This document shows positions 35,791 through 46,418 of a stretch of 64,000 nt of DNA, one piece after another. The position numbers and the translations under genes are program-made. Origin of the DNA: Sarcocystis neurona. Its lineage: Eukaryota; Apicomplexa; Conoidasida; Eucoccidiorida; Sarcocystidae. The stretch covers positions 248,001-312,000 of the forward strand of contig KL647317.1 in NCBI GenBank assembly GCA_000727475.1. The letters are read 5' to 3'. Under the pieces are notes generated by a model. It searched no databases. It worked only from the letters and a program-made list of their open reading frames with translations, and was not told where the DNA came from. The first letter of the stretch is position 1, and each line of letters begins with the position of its first letter.

Positions 35791-38700
35791 CTACGATACA
35801 TACTGCCGGAGCAGTAGCGCTAGCACCGCCATCAACACCCCGCCAGCAGCTAAAACTAAATTGTCCATCCGTCCCTTCGGCTTAAGGTATGCAGAAGTGA
35901 AGTCCCACCACGTGTTCTTCACGCAGCCTTCTCTTCGTGCCGCGTCCCGCGTCCTCTTTCGATCCAGCGTCTCACTTTTCTTCTGTCGACGACTCAACCA
36001 AGCCTGTCGTCTTCCCTGCTGCTGCCGTCGTCCCCGCCGATGCTGCTGCTGCCTCTGCTGCTGGACCTGCTGTTTCTTTTGTCCTACCTCTAGCAGCGGA
36101 CGGTAGCACCCCACTGGCGAGTTCCGTTGTCGCTTTTCCTGCTGTTGCCGCTCCTGCTGCTGCTCCTCCTGCTGCTTCTGCTCGTGCTGCCGCTGCTGCT
36201 GCTGCTTCTGGCGCTGCGCCTGCTGCCGCTGCCTCTGCTGCTGCTCTTGCTGCGGTTGCTTATGCCGCTGCTGTTGTCCCTGCCTCTGCTGCCCCTCCCT
36301 CCCCTCCTCTTGCTCCTCCTGTACCTCGTGTTGCGGCTGGTGCGCGTCCTGCTGCCGCTGTTGCTGTTGCTGCTGATGTTGCTGCGGCTGACGACGCCAG
36401 GCGTCGCTGTCACGTAGGTGTCTCCGCTGCTGCTGCTGTCCCCTCCACCACCGATGTACGGCAGCCGCTACCGATCTCCCCCACGCACTTGTGTAGCGCT
36501 GCTGCCGTCCCAAATGTCCGGCTACAGCCAGTGCATTTAATAAACTTGTTGTTCTGCGTCTTCGGTCGCACAGAAACACACGGGACCGCAGCAGCGCGGG
36601 CTGCAGACGCAGCACCGCGGCTTGCAGAAGCAGCAGCAGCTGCGGCACCAGAGGAGGCACGCGACTGAGGAATGCGTAGACAGCACGTGGGCTTCTATTT
36701 TCCGCGGCCGCTCCCCTTGCTGGGGTCGCTCCGGCTCCTGCTGCGGCAACGCCACCTGCAGCTGTGAAGGCCTGTGGGCTGGCTGGCAGCAAGCTGCCGT
36801 CTTCGCAGATATATTGCCAGGCAGACGGGTACTCCTTATTGCCCGTTGTTGCTCGTGGTACACCTTCTTTCCTCTTCACAGTTCCTCCGCTGCTCCGGCT
36901 ACTGCCGGAGGTTGCCCCACCGCGGCAGCTTCTCTCGTTGCTCGAATATACAGGTACAAACAGGTAAAGGGGTGGTATCGCCGTTAGTCTCCCCTTCTCC
37001 CCACAGTACGCTGCCGCTGTCTGCGTTGCCGCCTCCCCGTCTACTTTTTGCTGCACGCCCTTGCTGTGGAAGCCAGCTTCCTGTTGGCCCTGTGTCTGAC
37101 AAAGCATTTGGCTCTTCTCTCCAAGCTGCTGCTGCTGCAGGATCTCTTCGGGCCGGGCCTGCTGCGCCTGCTTCTTCCCCTGCACTGCGCTTCGCATCCG
37201 AAGCTGCTGCTGCAGCCGCGCGTGCTTCTCCTCCTCAGAACGCAGCTCCTCCAGCTGTGTTCCCCCACCAGAACGCTCCAACGTCGCATACTGCTGTTGC
37301 TGCTGCTTCACCGGTGGGAACGTGGGCAGTAGCATCGGCTCCTTCTCCTCTTCCTCCTGCAGCTTCTCCTGCAGGTGCAGCCGCACATGCGGAGGATAGA
37401 GGAGACTCACAGCGGAGCACCTCGCCCCACAAGCTGCCGCAGAGCAGAAGAAGTTCGCCGCCGCCGCAGGTGGCCGCATAGCAACAGGCACAGCACATGG
37501 CATCGTTGCTGCTCCCGGTGCTTCTTCCGCAGCGCACCGCTCTCCTGCTGATGCAAAGAAGTCCGCGAGTGCTTCACCTGCTGAACCCCCTGACGCAGGG
37601 GCTGAGACGGCAAGCTCTGCTGCTGCGGCAGCAGCAGAATTACTTGCGGAACGCTGCGCGGACGTTCCTTCCTTATTAGTTGCTCTTGGTGCCTTCTGTA
37701 TCATAAAAAAATCTTCTCGGCTGCCACTGCAGCAGCTGCTGCTACCTACTACTGTCTGCCGCGCTGCTGCTGCTGACCCTACTGGAGACAGCTGCCGCGT
37801 TTCCTCGCTTCTGGTAGAGCAGTCCCCCTTCACTGATGCGCTGCTTCCAGAACACGCAGAAGCATGTGCTTCTGGCAGAGCAGCAGCAGCCGGACTACTG
37901 CCACCGGCACGAACAACTTCCTTTCTCGCTGCGGCGGCGTCTCTAACATCGGCAGCAACGGACCTCTCCGTTCCGGCGGCCGCAGAAGCAGCAGCAGCTC
38001 TACCAGCAACAGGAACCGTTCTACGATCGATTGAATCTCTGTTCGTTACATTAGCATCGCCGGCAGAACCGACAGCCATCCCGTCTGCTGCAGCACGAGC
38101 TCTTCTGATAGCGGCTGCACGTGTTTTCGTATCGACGGCAGCTCTTCCGGCCGCAGCTGGACTGCCGTTTTCAGCAGCAGCAGTAGGCGGAGAAAGAGTT
38201 ACTTCAGTGGCTGCAGCTGAAGGGTCAAGCACAGCAGCAGCTGCGTTGCAGGACGGCCGCCCTTTCTCCGGTGCGGCAGCAGGCATCTCTGCAGCAGCGA
38301 CCATCCATGGGAACGGGTAGTGGTACACGGGCGAAAAAGGTGGCAGACAAATCTGGTGTGGCACCTTCTTCCTGACGTCCAGCTGCTGCTTGGGTCGCTG
38401 CTGCCAATCCCCGCGCTCCTCTATGTGCTGCTGCTGCGCCAGCTGCTCTGTTGGTGCCTCATCGCCTGCCGGCTGCCTTCCGTTTCTCTCGTTATTGCTC
38501 GTTGACCGCCCCGCGGGTGCTGCAGCGGCGATGGTGCGGTACGCACGGCGAAGCAGCTGCTCGAGTGGGAGGGTTCTAAAGTCAATCCCCTGCAGAATCG
38601 CATGCAAACTAATAAGCATCTCCTCCCCCACACAGCTCTGAAGGCAGCGCAGCAGTGCTGCTCCTAACGGTGCTGCGCAGTGCCGCTGCTGCAGCAACCG

Positions 38701-41700
38701 CAAGTCCTTACCCCGAGCTGTCAGGAGCCACGCCATACGTTCTCCCTCCTGGGCCATCAAGCAGCTGTCGATGGAGTGCGCCGCGCTATCGCTGCTGCTG
38801 TCGCACAACACAGGAGCCGCTGTTTGTATCTTCGCCGCGTGTTCGTCGCTGATGCTGTTCGCTGCTGTTCCATCTTCGCTCTCATTGGACGTGTCCCCTC
38901 CGAATTTCCCCCTGTTGTCAGCCTCTCTGCTGTTGGCGCCACTCCTCCTTCGAAGAGCCGCTCCTTCTTCAGCTTCGGTGCTGCAGCTACCAGAAACAGC
39001 AACTGCGCCCTCGGCTGCTGTCACGACCACATCACAAGCGGCAGGTGCTTGCTTCACCTGTGCTGCACAAAAGTGTTGTTCTTCTCTGTTTGTATGCAGT
39101 TGCGCCTCAACCCCTGCTGCAGACGGCTCCGATAACGGCTCCTCAAGGAGCACGGAATCCTGTTCATACTCAACGCCTTCCTCCTCCTTCTTTGCCTTTT
39201 CATCCCCCCCCTCAGTCTCCACACCCGCTTGTTTGCTTTGCTGCCACTCCTGCGCCTCTTGCTGGTTCTGCTGCTGCTCCTGCTTTCGTGAGACACCTCG
39301 TCGGACACGCGTCTGCTGCTGAAACGGCGCACGGTCCTCTTGCTGCTCCCCCTCCTCCTCACGGTGCCGCTCACGGTCCTTCTCTCGTCCCTGATGCTGC
39401 TGCTGTCGCTTCAGTTGCTGTAGTTGCTCCTGCTGCTGATTTTGCTGCTGCTGTTGGTCTTGCTGCTGCTCACCTTCCAGTCTCCGCCGCTGCTTCTGTT
39501 TGTGCAGCAGCACCGGCTTTGCGTCACGGAGCAGCTGCAGCACAGCCGGTGGAGGCGATTCGTGGAAGCGTGGGGTCAGCAGAGCAGCGCCCAAAGCAGC
39601 AAAGAAACGCGTGCGCTGCTGCTGAATAAGAGCCGCAGCAAGATGCAGGGCAAAGAGCGGGGGAGACGACAGGATGCAATCGAGGACTCGACAGAGAGAG
39701 CTGAACGAAGAAAATGAGTGCGCGAACAACGTGATTAACCACGAGGCGCACGCATGCAGTTCTGCTCCTGCTGACGCCCCCAGCAGCTCTTCTTCCTCTT
39801 CTTCGTCCTCTGTCTTCTCCCCTTCGCCCGCTTCCCCCTGGGCAACGCCGCAGACGCTGCCGCAGACCCTGCCACTGCTGCCGCCCCGGACGCAGGGCGT
39901 GCTGCTGCTCCTGCCGGTGTCGCTGCGACCCACGTACGGCAGGGGGGCGGCAAGCAGCAGGACGGCGTGGAGGGGGGGGTCGATTTGCCGCAACAGCTGC
40001 GACAGCAGTGCCAGTGCAGGCAGCAGCGAAGCCTCGAGCGAAGCAGCAAAAAAGTCGCACAAGAAAAAAAGGAAAATCCTCTCTGTTAACGCAAACGCGA
40101 CATGAGACAGATGGTGCGTAAGTGCGGGATAACTTTCTATCAACACGACGAAGGTAGGCACTGACGCACTTGCAAGATAAGGAGAGCACGCAGTGCGTTT
40201 GTCGCGGCCGGCCCCAGCAGCAGCAGGGTGAACACGTCTTCTTGATGTTGCTGTCCGTCCAGCAAATAAAGTAGCAGCAAAGTCTGAAGACGCGGACGAA
40301 GCGTCAGCAGCCGGAGCAGACGCGACAGCAGTACCGGTGGCGGAGCCACCAGCAGCCGCAGCAGAGGTCGCCTCAGGAGCGGGAGCTACTCTGCAAGAAG
40401 TCTCGAGTGTTGCTGCTGCTGTTGCTTCAACAGCGGCGTTCACAGCTACACTCTTCGACGCTGCACTCGATGCTGCTCCTGCGGCCGCATGTGGGCGAGT
40501 TGGCGTTGTCCTTCCTGTTGAAGGAATTTCTGCAGTTGCTGCCCCGAGCGCAGCTGCGGCTGCGGCTGCTCCTGCCGGGTCGAGGCTACGTGTGTGTACT
40601 GCTGCGGCGTCTGACGCTGCTCCTGTTATTTTTCTACCTGCAACTCTTCGTGCGGCTGCTGCTGGCACTGCCGCATCTGCTTCGAGTGCTGCTTCTCCCC
40701 CCCCAGCATTCAGTAACCCTTCCGAGAAAGCACGGCGACTCCGCGGGGTGTACGTGCACCACGCGCTCTCGCGAGTCTCCTCAAGCTGTTGTACCCCAGC
40801 TAGCGCGTAGCGTCCCGCTTCCATGAAAAGCAGCAGCAGCGCAGCAGCAACGTCGTGCATTCCCTGCGTGTAGAACAGGCGATGACGGTGCCTAGCCATC
40901 AGTGAGTAGAGGACGCTTCGGAGCAGTCCACGCAAACAAGTGGCATCTGCTGGTTCTGCTGAGCCCGTTTCCCCTGCTGCCTCTCCTGTCGCTCGTCGAC
41001 ATGCTGCTGCTGCTGCTTCACCTACAGGAGGAGGTGCTTCTCTTGTAGCCGCCGTGGTCTCACGTGCTTCTGTTGTATACGTTGCTTCTAAGTCGACGTC
41101 TGCAGCACTTGGTGCCCCGCTAGCGCCCTCGTCCATGCACGCTGCTGCGGCAGCAGCTTCTTCTTCTCTTCCCACCTTTCCACACGACACCGCCTCTCGC
41201 CTGGTGAGGCTGACACTGTCCTGAGGCATGGTATTGCTGCTGTCGTTCCTCCTGCGACTCCTGCTGCTGCTCTGACGCCTCCTGCTGCTGCTGTGTTCGG
41301 GCTGACGAACACCGGCGGAAGGTAGCTCCCACTGCTGAAGAGAGCGCGCCACGTCTTTGTCGATTTGTTCCGCTTCGGATGTGCCCTCGAGGACAGCGCC
41401 CTCCTCTTCCCACGAAGGGTCAAGTGACTTTGCTGCTGCAGGCGAAGACGCACTTCCCCCGTTGTCCCGCCTGACGGTGCTGTTCGGGCTGTTGCTGCCG
41501 TCCCTTGTCCCAAACGTCCTCCTCCTCCTGCTGCTGGGCCTGTTTCGACTCCTTCCGCACGTGCCGCTGCTCCCGCTGCTGCTAAGCACGCCACCGGTGC
41601 TACTCCTTTTTTGCGCGCAGCTAGCAATCGCGCTGCTGCTCAGGGTCGTGCTGTTGTCGGTGCTGCGGTGCGCGGAGGCGCTTCTGTAGCTAACGTTGCT

Positions 41701-44307
41701 GCTTCTACTGCTGCTCCGCGAGGCACTTCTCCTACGCGCCACGCTGCTGCTGGCGCCAGAGCTGACGCACGTGCGGCGTTCTACTTCTTTGCCGCTTCTG
41801 TTCAGGCGAGCGTCAGTTTTTTCCGGTGGCATTCCCGGCGACTTCCCCTGCTGCTGCCGACCACCGTCGCGATGCGCCCTTGCTCTTGCTGTTGCAGCAG
41901 GCTGCGACAGTGGACGGCTGTCCACTGCGCAAAGCCGTACTCCCCAGAATTTCAGCATGTCCAACGCCCCTGCCTCAGCACGAGCTACAACTGCAGCAGC
42001 CGGTCTCTCCGACGACGCAGCAGCATGCCTTCTTCCTGCAACTCGATACGTTGCTGGTGCAACGGGAGGTGCTGCTGCTGTAGCGCAGGGTCCCCCTGCT
42101 TCTGCGCTGTTGTCCCTTCTTCTCAGTGAAGGAGAGGCGCGCTGCCCCGCGGCGTCGAATTTCTCTTGGCGTTCCTCGATAGCTGACTCACCGGTGGTCT
42201 CCCCACTGCGGCCGCTGCTGCCGCTGCTTCGAGTCCTCCTGCTGCTTGCTGGACTGCCATCACTCATGCCCTTGCAGCTGCTGCTCGCTGCACTGCTACT
42301 ACTAGTGTTTAGAAAACGACAGCGACGAGGGCTGCCACTGTTTGTCATGCTGCCGCTGCTGCCGTGGGGCGCGCTGCTTGCCGCAGCGTCGCTTTTGCTG
42401 CTGCTGTAGACGATGCGCCGATCCTCAGCTGCTGCTTCGGAGCTGTGAAGCTCGTGGCGAAGGGAAAGCGTCAGCGTCTGCAGCAGCGCGCAACCCTCTG
42501 CATCCCCTAGAGGTCGCTGCAGCCGATCCAGCAGCTCTTCAATCCTGCGCAGCCGCAGCAACTCCATCCCCACACTTGGCTGCTTCTGCTGCTGCTCGTG
42601 CCATTGCAGCTGCTCCTCCCCCTCTTGCTGCTGCTGCTGGACCGGCCCGTATTGTTGATGCTGCCAATCCCTCCCCTGCTCCTGCTGCTGCTGCTGTTCG
42701 TGCTCGTGTTGTTTTGGATGCCGCTCTCGCGAAAATCCGCCCACGTGGTGAAGCAAGCCAAGCAGAGCACACCTTCTGAATCTGTGTTGGACCAACTGCT
42801 GTTCGCGTCGCGTATCCATCTCCTGCTCCACCTGCGGCTGTAAGTGCGACTGCTGTTGCTCCTGTTGGTCTACCGGCTGCTCGTGCTGCCCCTCTGGGTG
42901 CTGGACCTGCTGCTGTGTGGGGAGGTGCTCCTGAATACGCTTCTGCTGCTGTTTATCTTGCTTCTGCAGCTCCTGTTGCTGCTGCTGCACTTCTCCTCGC
43001 TGCTGGGGCGCGCTCCTCTGCCGCTGTTCTCCCTCACACACGCAGCTGCGACCGGCGCGCTGCTGCAGCAGCAGACTTCTGCTGCTTTCATCACTTGCCT
43101 CTTCCGCTTGATTCCCTTTCTGATGCTGCTGCAGCAGCAGCTGCCTGGCGCGCAGGTAGGACAGCAGCCCCAGAGCAGGCAAGGAGGGGCAGCAGCACCC
43201 GAGCAGCAGAGGGTAGAGGACGGCGCGAAAGCAGCTGCAGCAGAAACCGTCGCTTCCGAGTGCAACACGCTGCAACAGACTGAACAGCAAAGGCAGCTGC
43301 ACGCGCCCCACCGTCGCAGCAGTGACCTCCTCTGCTGCTCCTGCGGCAGCAGAAGTCAAAGCAGCAGCAACAGCAGCTGTGTTCCCAGTGGCCGTGGGGG
43401 CACCACCAGCGCCACCAACAGCAGGAGCCGCAGAACCGGCAGTGCCAGGGGTTCCACATGAGACGGAAGAGAAAAGAAAATCAGAGATACACGGGTCTTC
43501 TGAAAGTGTTGGTCCGACACAGCGTCCAGCAGCAGGTGTAGAAGAGCGAAGCCTTGCCCATTCTGCGGCGTCAGAGATCTGCCATCTGCTGCTGTCGCTG
43601 CTGCCCTCCACCCGCGTGGTGCAGCCGCTCTTGTCGCTGCAGGCACAGCGCGCCACACCGCCCTCACAGCCAAGGCAGCGTGGAGACGCAGCAGCTTTTT
43701 CCGCTGTGGCGCTCCTGCGGGTATTGCCGCTGCTTTTGCTGCTGTCGTCACGCCTTCTGCTGCGCCCTGCTGCAGACCCCGGAAGAGCACCATGCGGAAA
43801 AACAGACGGGACAGAACAACCAATCGGAGAAGCAGTGGCAGGAGAAGGAAGTGCGGCGGGGAGCGGACGCCGGGACCCTGCTGCAGGACGGGAAGGGCCC
43901 GCAGCCGCATCGCTGACTGCAGCTGCGGCACACATATGAGCAGCAGGACACACAGGCGTCGATCGCTCTGGAGCTGGGGCAGCAGCGACCCTTGAGAAAG
44001 CAGCAGCAGAGGACGAAGAAAAGCAGGTGACAGCATTTTGTGGACCGGCTGTTGATGGGGTGCCGACACCGCGAGGGGTTACGAAGCAGCCACCATGGCC
44101 GTCAGAGAGTGCTGACGCTCGCTGCGGCTGTTGCTGCCAGTCGTGGGGTGCTGGGGCGTGCTCCGGCTGCTGCTGGGTCTCACGAAGTGCTGGCGGCTGC
44201 TGCTGCTGCTCCGCGAGAGAGCTGCAGCTGGTGCAACTTCTTCCGTCTGGCTGTTGCTTGATCTTCAGCCGCGACCGGCGGCCGCGCCTCGCAGCAACCG
44301 TGAGCAT
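35791..44307 (-). CDS. TBC1D20/Gyp8-type Rab GTPase-activating protein, giant and membrane-anchored
   Basis: A single open frame from the first ATG at 44307 (MLTVAARRGRR) to a stop at 35791 gives about 2,838 residues; human TBC1D20 has about 400. TBC proteins supply two catalytic fingers to hydrolyse Rab-bound GTP, and TBC1D20/Gyp8 act on Rab1/Ypt1 and Rab2 at the ER. The arginine finger is in EQIDKDVARSLQQW (IxxDxxR, Arg988). The glutamine finger is in LFYTQGMHDVAAALLL (YxQ, Gln1148). Later TBC helices follow: ALTHHLSHVAFALTERIF (about 1390), ASWLITLFAHSFSSFSSL (about 1515, strongly TBC1D20-like) and ISLHAILQGIDFRTLP (about 1895). The protein ends WWDFTSAYLKPKGR plus a hydrophobic helix (about 2815-2832), a tail anchor as in TBC1D20. 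Everything between is Gln, Ala, Ser and Arg repeats coded by CAG/CTG in several frames. The frame is open upstream to a GTG at 44355. Confidence 0.85.
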   Translation of the reverse strand: MLTVAARRGRRSRLKIKQQPDGRSCTSCSSLAEQQQQPPALRETQQQPEHAPAPHDWQQQPQRASALSDGHGGCFVTPRGVGTPSTAGPQNAVTCFSSSSAAAFSRVAAAPAPERSTPVCPAAHMCAAAAVSDAAAGPSRPAAGSRRPLPAALPSPATASPIGCSVPSVFPHGALPGSAAGRSRRRDDSSKSSGNTRRSATAEKAAASPRCLGCEGGVARCACSDKSGCTTRVEGSSDSSRWQISDAAEWARLRSSTPAAGRCVGPTLSEDPCISDFLFSSVSCGTPGTAGSAAPAVGGAGGAPTATGNTAAVAAALTSAAAGAAEEVTAATVGRVQLPLLFSLLQRVALGSDGFCCSCFRAVLYPLLLGCCCPSLPALGLLSYLRARQLLLQQHQKGNQAEEASDESSRSLLLQQRAGRSCVCEGEQRQRSAPQQRGEVQQQQQELQKQDKQQQKRIQEHLPTQQQVQHPEGQHEQPVDQQEQQQSHLQPQVEQEMDTRREQQLVQHRFRRCALLGLLHHVGGFSRERHPKQHEHEQQQQQEQGRDWQHQQYGPVQQQQQEGEEQLQWHEQQQKQPSVGMELLRLRRIEELLDRLQRPLGDAEGCALLQTLTLSLRHELHSSEAAAEDRRIVYSSSKSDAAASSAPHGSSGSMTNSGSPRRCRFLNTSSSSAASSSCKGMSDGSPASSRRTRSSGSSGRSGETTGESAIEERQEKFDAAGQRASPSLRRRDNSAEAGGPCATAAAPPVAPATYRVAGRRHAAASSERPAAAVVARAEAGALDMLKFWGVRLCAVDSRPLSQPAATARARAHRDGGRQQQGKSPGMPPEKTDARLNRSGKEVERRTCVSSGASSSVARRRSASRSSSRSSNVSYRSASAHRSTDNSTTLSSSAIASCAQKRSSTGGVLSSSGSSGTCGRSRNRPSSRRRRTFGTRDGSNSPNSTVRRDNGGSASSPAAAKSLDPSWEEEGAVLEGTSEAEQIDKDVARSLQQWELPSAGVRQPEHSSSRRRQSSSRSRRRNDSSNTMPQDSVSLTRREAVSCGKVGREEEAAAAAACMDEGASGAPSAADVDLEATYTTEARETTAATREAPPPVGEAAAAACRRATGEAAGETGSAEPADATCLRGLLRSVLYSLMARHRHRLFYTQGMHDVAAALLLLFMEAGRYALAGVQQLEETRESAWCTYTPRSRRAFSEGLLNAGGGEAALEADAAVPAAAARRVAGRKITGAASDAAAVHTRSLDPAGAAAAAAALGAATAEIPSTGRTTPTRPHAAAGAASSAASKSVAVNAAVEATAAATLETSCRVAPAPEATSAAAAGGSATGTAVASAPAADASSASSDFAATLFAGRTATSRRRVHPAAAGAGRDKRTACSPYLASASVPTFVVLIESYPALTHHLSHVAFALTERIFLFFLCDFFAASLEASLLPALALLSQLLRQIDPPLHAVLLLAAPLPYVGRSDTGRSSSTPCVRGGSSGRVCGSVCGVAQGEAGEGEKTEDEEEEEELLGASAGAELHACASWLITLFAHSFSSFSSLCRVLDCILSSPPLFALHLAAALIQQQRTRFFAALGAALLTPRFHESPPPAVLQLLRDAKPVLLHKQKQRRRLEGEQQQDQQQQQNQQQEQLQQLKRQQQHQGREKDRERHREEEGEQQEDRAPFQQQTRVRRGVSRKQEQQQNQQEAQEWQQSKQAGVETEGGDEKAKKEEEGVEYEQDSVLLEEPLSEPSAAGVEAQLHTNREEQHFCAAQVKQAPAACDVVVTAAEGAVAVSGSCSTEAEEGAALRRRSGANSREADNRGKFGGDTSNESEDGTAANSISDEHAAKIQTAAPVLCDSSSDSAAHSIDSCLMAQEGERMAWLLTARGKDLRLLQQRHCAAPLGAALLRCLQSCVGEEMLISLHAILQGIDFRTLPLEQLLRRAYRTIAAAAPAGRSTSNNERNGRQPAGDEAPTEQLAQQQHIEERGDWQQRPKQQLDVRKKVPHQICLPPFSPVYHYPFPWMVAAAEMPAAAPEKGRPSCNAAAAVLDPSAAATEVTLSPPTAAAENGSPAAAGRAAVDTKTRAAAIRRARAAADGMAVGSAGDANVTNRDSIDRRTVPVAGRAAAASAAAGTERSVAADVRDAAAARKEVVRAGGSSPAAAALPEAHASACSGSSASVKGDCSTRSEETRQLSPVGSAAAARQTVVGSSSCCSGSREDFFMIQKAPRATNKEGTSAQRSASNSAAAAAAELAVSAPASGGSAGEALADFFASAGERCAAEEAPGAATMPCAVPVAMRPPAAAANFFCSAAACGARCSAVSLLYPPHVRLHLQEKLQEEEEKEPMLLPTFPPVKQQQQQYATLERSGGGTQLEELRSEEEKHARLQQQLRMRSAVQGKKQAQQARPEEILQQQQLGEKSQMLCQTQGQQEAGFHSKGVQQKVDGEAATQTAAAYCGEKGRLTAIPPLYLFVPVYSSNERSCRGGATSGSSRSSGGTVKRKEGVPRATTGNKEYPSAWQYICEDGSLLPASPQAFTAAGGVAAAGAGATPARGAAAENRSPRAVYAFLSRVPPLVPQLLLLLQAAVLRLQPALLRSRVFLCDRRRRTTSLLNALAVAGHLGRQQRYTSAWGRSVAAAVHRWWRGQQQQRRHLRDSDAWRRQPQQHQQQQQQRQQDAHQPQHEVQEEQEEGREGQQRQGQQQRHKQPQQEQQQRQRQQAQRQKQQQQRQHEQKQQEEQQQERQQQEKRQRNSPVGCYRPLLEVGQKKQQVQQQRQQQHRRGRRQQQGRRQAWLSRRQKKSETLDRKRTRDAARREGCVKNTWWDFTSAYLKPKGRMDNLVLAAGGVLMAVLALLLRQYVS

Positions 44308-45375
44308 GCTCGTTTGTTGCCGTATACATATGCGCGCACATCTCCACACAGACACTTGTAGGGTACGGGGCCTCCTTCAGGGACGGTGCTGCCCCGGTGT
44401 TTTTCCTCCCGCCTTCCCTACTGTTGCTGCTGTCTTCCTGCCGCGGCCGCTGCTCCGAGTGTGTGCCGCGGCAGCCCCTGCTCCTGTTGTTGCTGGTTGT
44501 GCTGCTGGGGTTGTTGCTGCCTCAGACCGCAGCCGGCCGCCTACGCTGCAGAACTAGTCCCTGCTACAGAAGACACTGCAGGAAACGCAGGGGCTGCAAA
44601 TGCTGCTGGTGCGACGGACTCCTGTTGTACTGCAAGTGCTGCTGCTCCACGTAGAGAACGCGTGTCCGGGCTGCTGTGCGAACTGTCATCACTGCCGGGG
44701 AGTCCTGCAGCTCCGGCTCCTGCTGCGGGAGCATCGCTGATGCAGGCTGCGCTCCGGCTGCCGTTACTAAGCGAGGAAGGTTCCCCTGCCTTTGTGCAGC
44801 GCGAGCGCCACAGGCCACCGGAAGAGAGGGTTCTCCGGCTCACGTAGACAGAAACGTGAGGGCAGCTGCTGTAAATATCCTGTTGCTCGCTGGAGTGAAA
44901 AACGCCTGCAACGGGTAAATTGCTACGTCAGCGGACGGCAGTAACAGCGGGTAATAACAAAAGGACGACGGAGCAGCTGCAGCAGGCAGCAAACAGCGCT
45001 ACACCCGTGCTGCCGTCTACCTGCTGTTATTGCCTGCTGCTTTTGCCCGCTGCTGGCGCCCTTCCTCTCTTCTGTGTGATGCCTGCTGATGACGCGACCC
45101 GGCGGAAGCAACTGGATCTGCACCAGAAACGCCAGTGCCGCCAGGCGGCGGCCTTGAATACGCGCGGGGCCTGCCTTCGGCAGCTAGGCGACAGCCCCGA
45201 AGCAGCAGCAGAGGTATCCGCGTCTACGTTCGGCAGCAGCGACAGCTGCAGCACGCACGCGCGTCTCCAGTCGGCAAAGGCAGCAGGACGCAGTAAAAAT
45301 TAAAACAGCAGCAGTGTGCGTGTTAAGACTGAAAGGCTTCACGCCAACGGCAGCACTACAGTACCCGACGGATGT

Positions 45376-45681
45376 ATGAGGGACAGCCACGTAGATACAC
45401 GTATGGGAGAAGCGGACGCACAAGCCGGCTCACTTGCTGCAGCAAGGGAGAGATGGAAGCAGCAGGTTCAGGAGGCGCGACAAGGTACTGCTGTACCTGG
45501 AAAAGAAACGCGTAGGCGGGAAGTTTACCGAGACGATCCGCAGCAGCAGCAGCCACGGCAGGATCCTCGGCAGCAGCTGTTACTCTTGCAGCAGGAGTGC
45601 TACCAGTGCGTCAGCTGCTGCCGCAGCGCAGGCGTCAGGCAGCAAGGACGGATAACGGAGGAAGGAGAGAAGGAAAAATAG
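45376..45681 (+). CDS. Possible small exon or gene with a Cys-rich end
   Basis: An ATG ORF of 101 codons (MRDSHVDTRMGEAD) has a charged helical first half (AARERWKQQVQEARQ), a Gln-rich middle and an ECYQCVSCC cluster near its end. It stops in TAG just before GTAACG. It resembles no family I can name. About 450 bp downstream the plus strand has a hydrophobic segment with TPFVLCVDHVYQCGYCC, but I could not join the two in phase. It may be a repeat by-product. Confidence 0.25.
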   Translation: MRDSHVDTRMGEADAQAGSLAAARERWKQQVQEARQGTAVPGKETRRREVYRDDPQQQQPRQDPRQQLLLLQQECYQCVSCCRSAGVRQQGRITEEGEKEK

Positions 45682-46395
45682 GTAACGTTCATCCTGTGCG
45701 ACTGGGTGTGGAAGAAAAAGACCATGCAACGAGCCCTACTCACAATAACGGTGCATGTAGCTGTCAAGACCACCGCCGCGAAACGGAGCACGGCATTTAT
45801 TCACGCGGTCACGCAGCAGCTCTTCTCCCAAAACTTACCAGATAAAAGGCAAAGCCAGGGGCAAAGTTCGACACGAATGACTCAGTTTTGAGGCTAAATA
45901 ACGTGCGTAGTCTTACGAGAACGACTTCCCGGCCACAAGTATGTGCCGCTGTGACTCGTGCTTGACCGGGTAACTGCCCTCCAGTCGCGCAGTCGCTGCT
46001 GCTGCTACCGCCGGTGCTGCCACTACTGCTGCTGTTACCTGCTCCTTGCCGCTGTATGTGCGCCACGGCGCTCGCGCCGGTACTCGTTCACCTCCTCTCT
46101 GCCATGTCTCCCCTACTGCGGTAAAGAGATGTTAAGGACCCCCTTCGTGTTGTGTGTGGACCACGTGTATCAGTGTGGATACTGCTGTGCAGCTTTAGCA
46201 CCTCCCCTTGCTGGTGCTACCGGTGCTCGGTGAAAGCGCCGATCCAGTACTTCTACAGCAGGAGGAGACGTGTAGAGCCACCACAGGCACGCGCAGTATG
46301 AGGACAGCCACTGTTATGCGGAGACTGTGGCACCTACGCACGTCTCCATATGCAAAAAAAAACCACAGGCGTACGGAGGCTCCTACACTTGTGTG

Positions 46396-46418
46396 TCTAT
46401 ATATATATATATATATGC
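46396..46418. repeat. (TA)n tract
   Basis: A simple TA dinucleotide run of about 20 bp, followed within 300 bp by further alternating tracts (about 46560-46700). Confidence 0.8.

Noticed and set aside
35937..43939. Many plus-strand ORFs of 100-243 codons opposite the TBC-like gene
   Set aside because: Repeat shadows (poly-Leu, poly-Ala, poly-Cys) of the conserved minus-strand frame; none shows a family motif.
44386..45303. Plus-strand ORFs rich in Cys, Leu and Ala just upstream of the TBC-like gene
   Set aside because: CTG repeat products; possible joins did not keep a frame.
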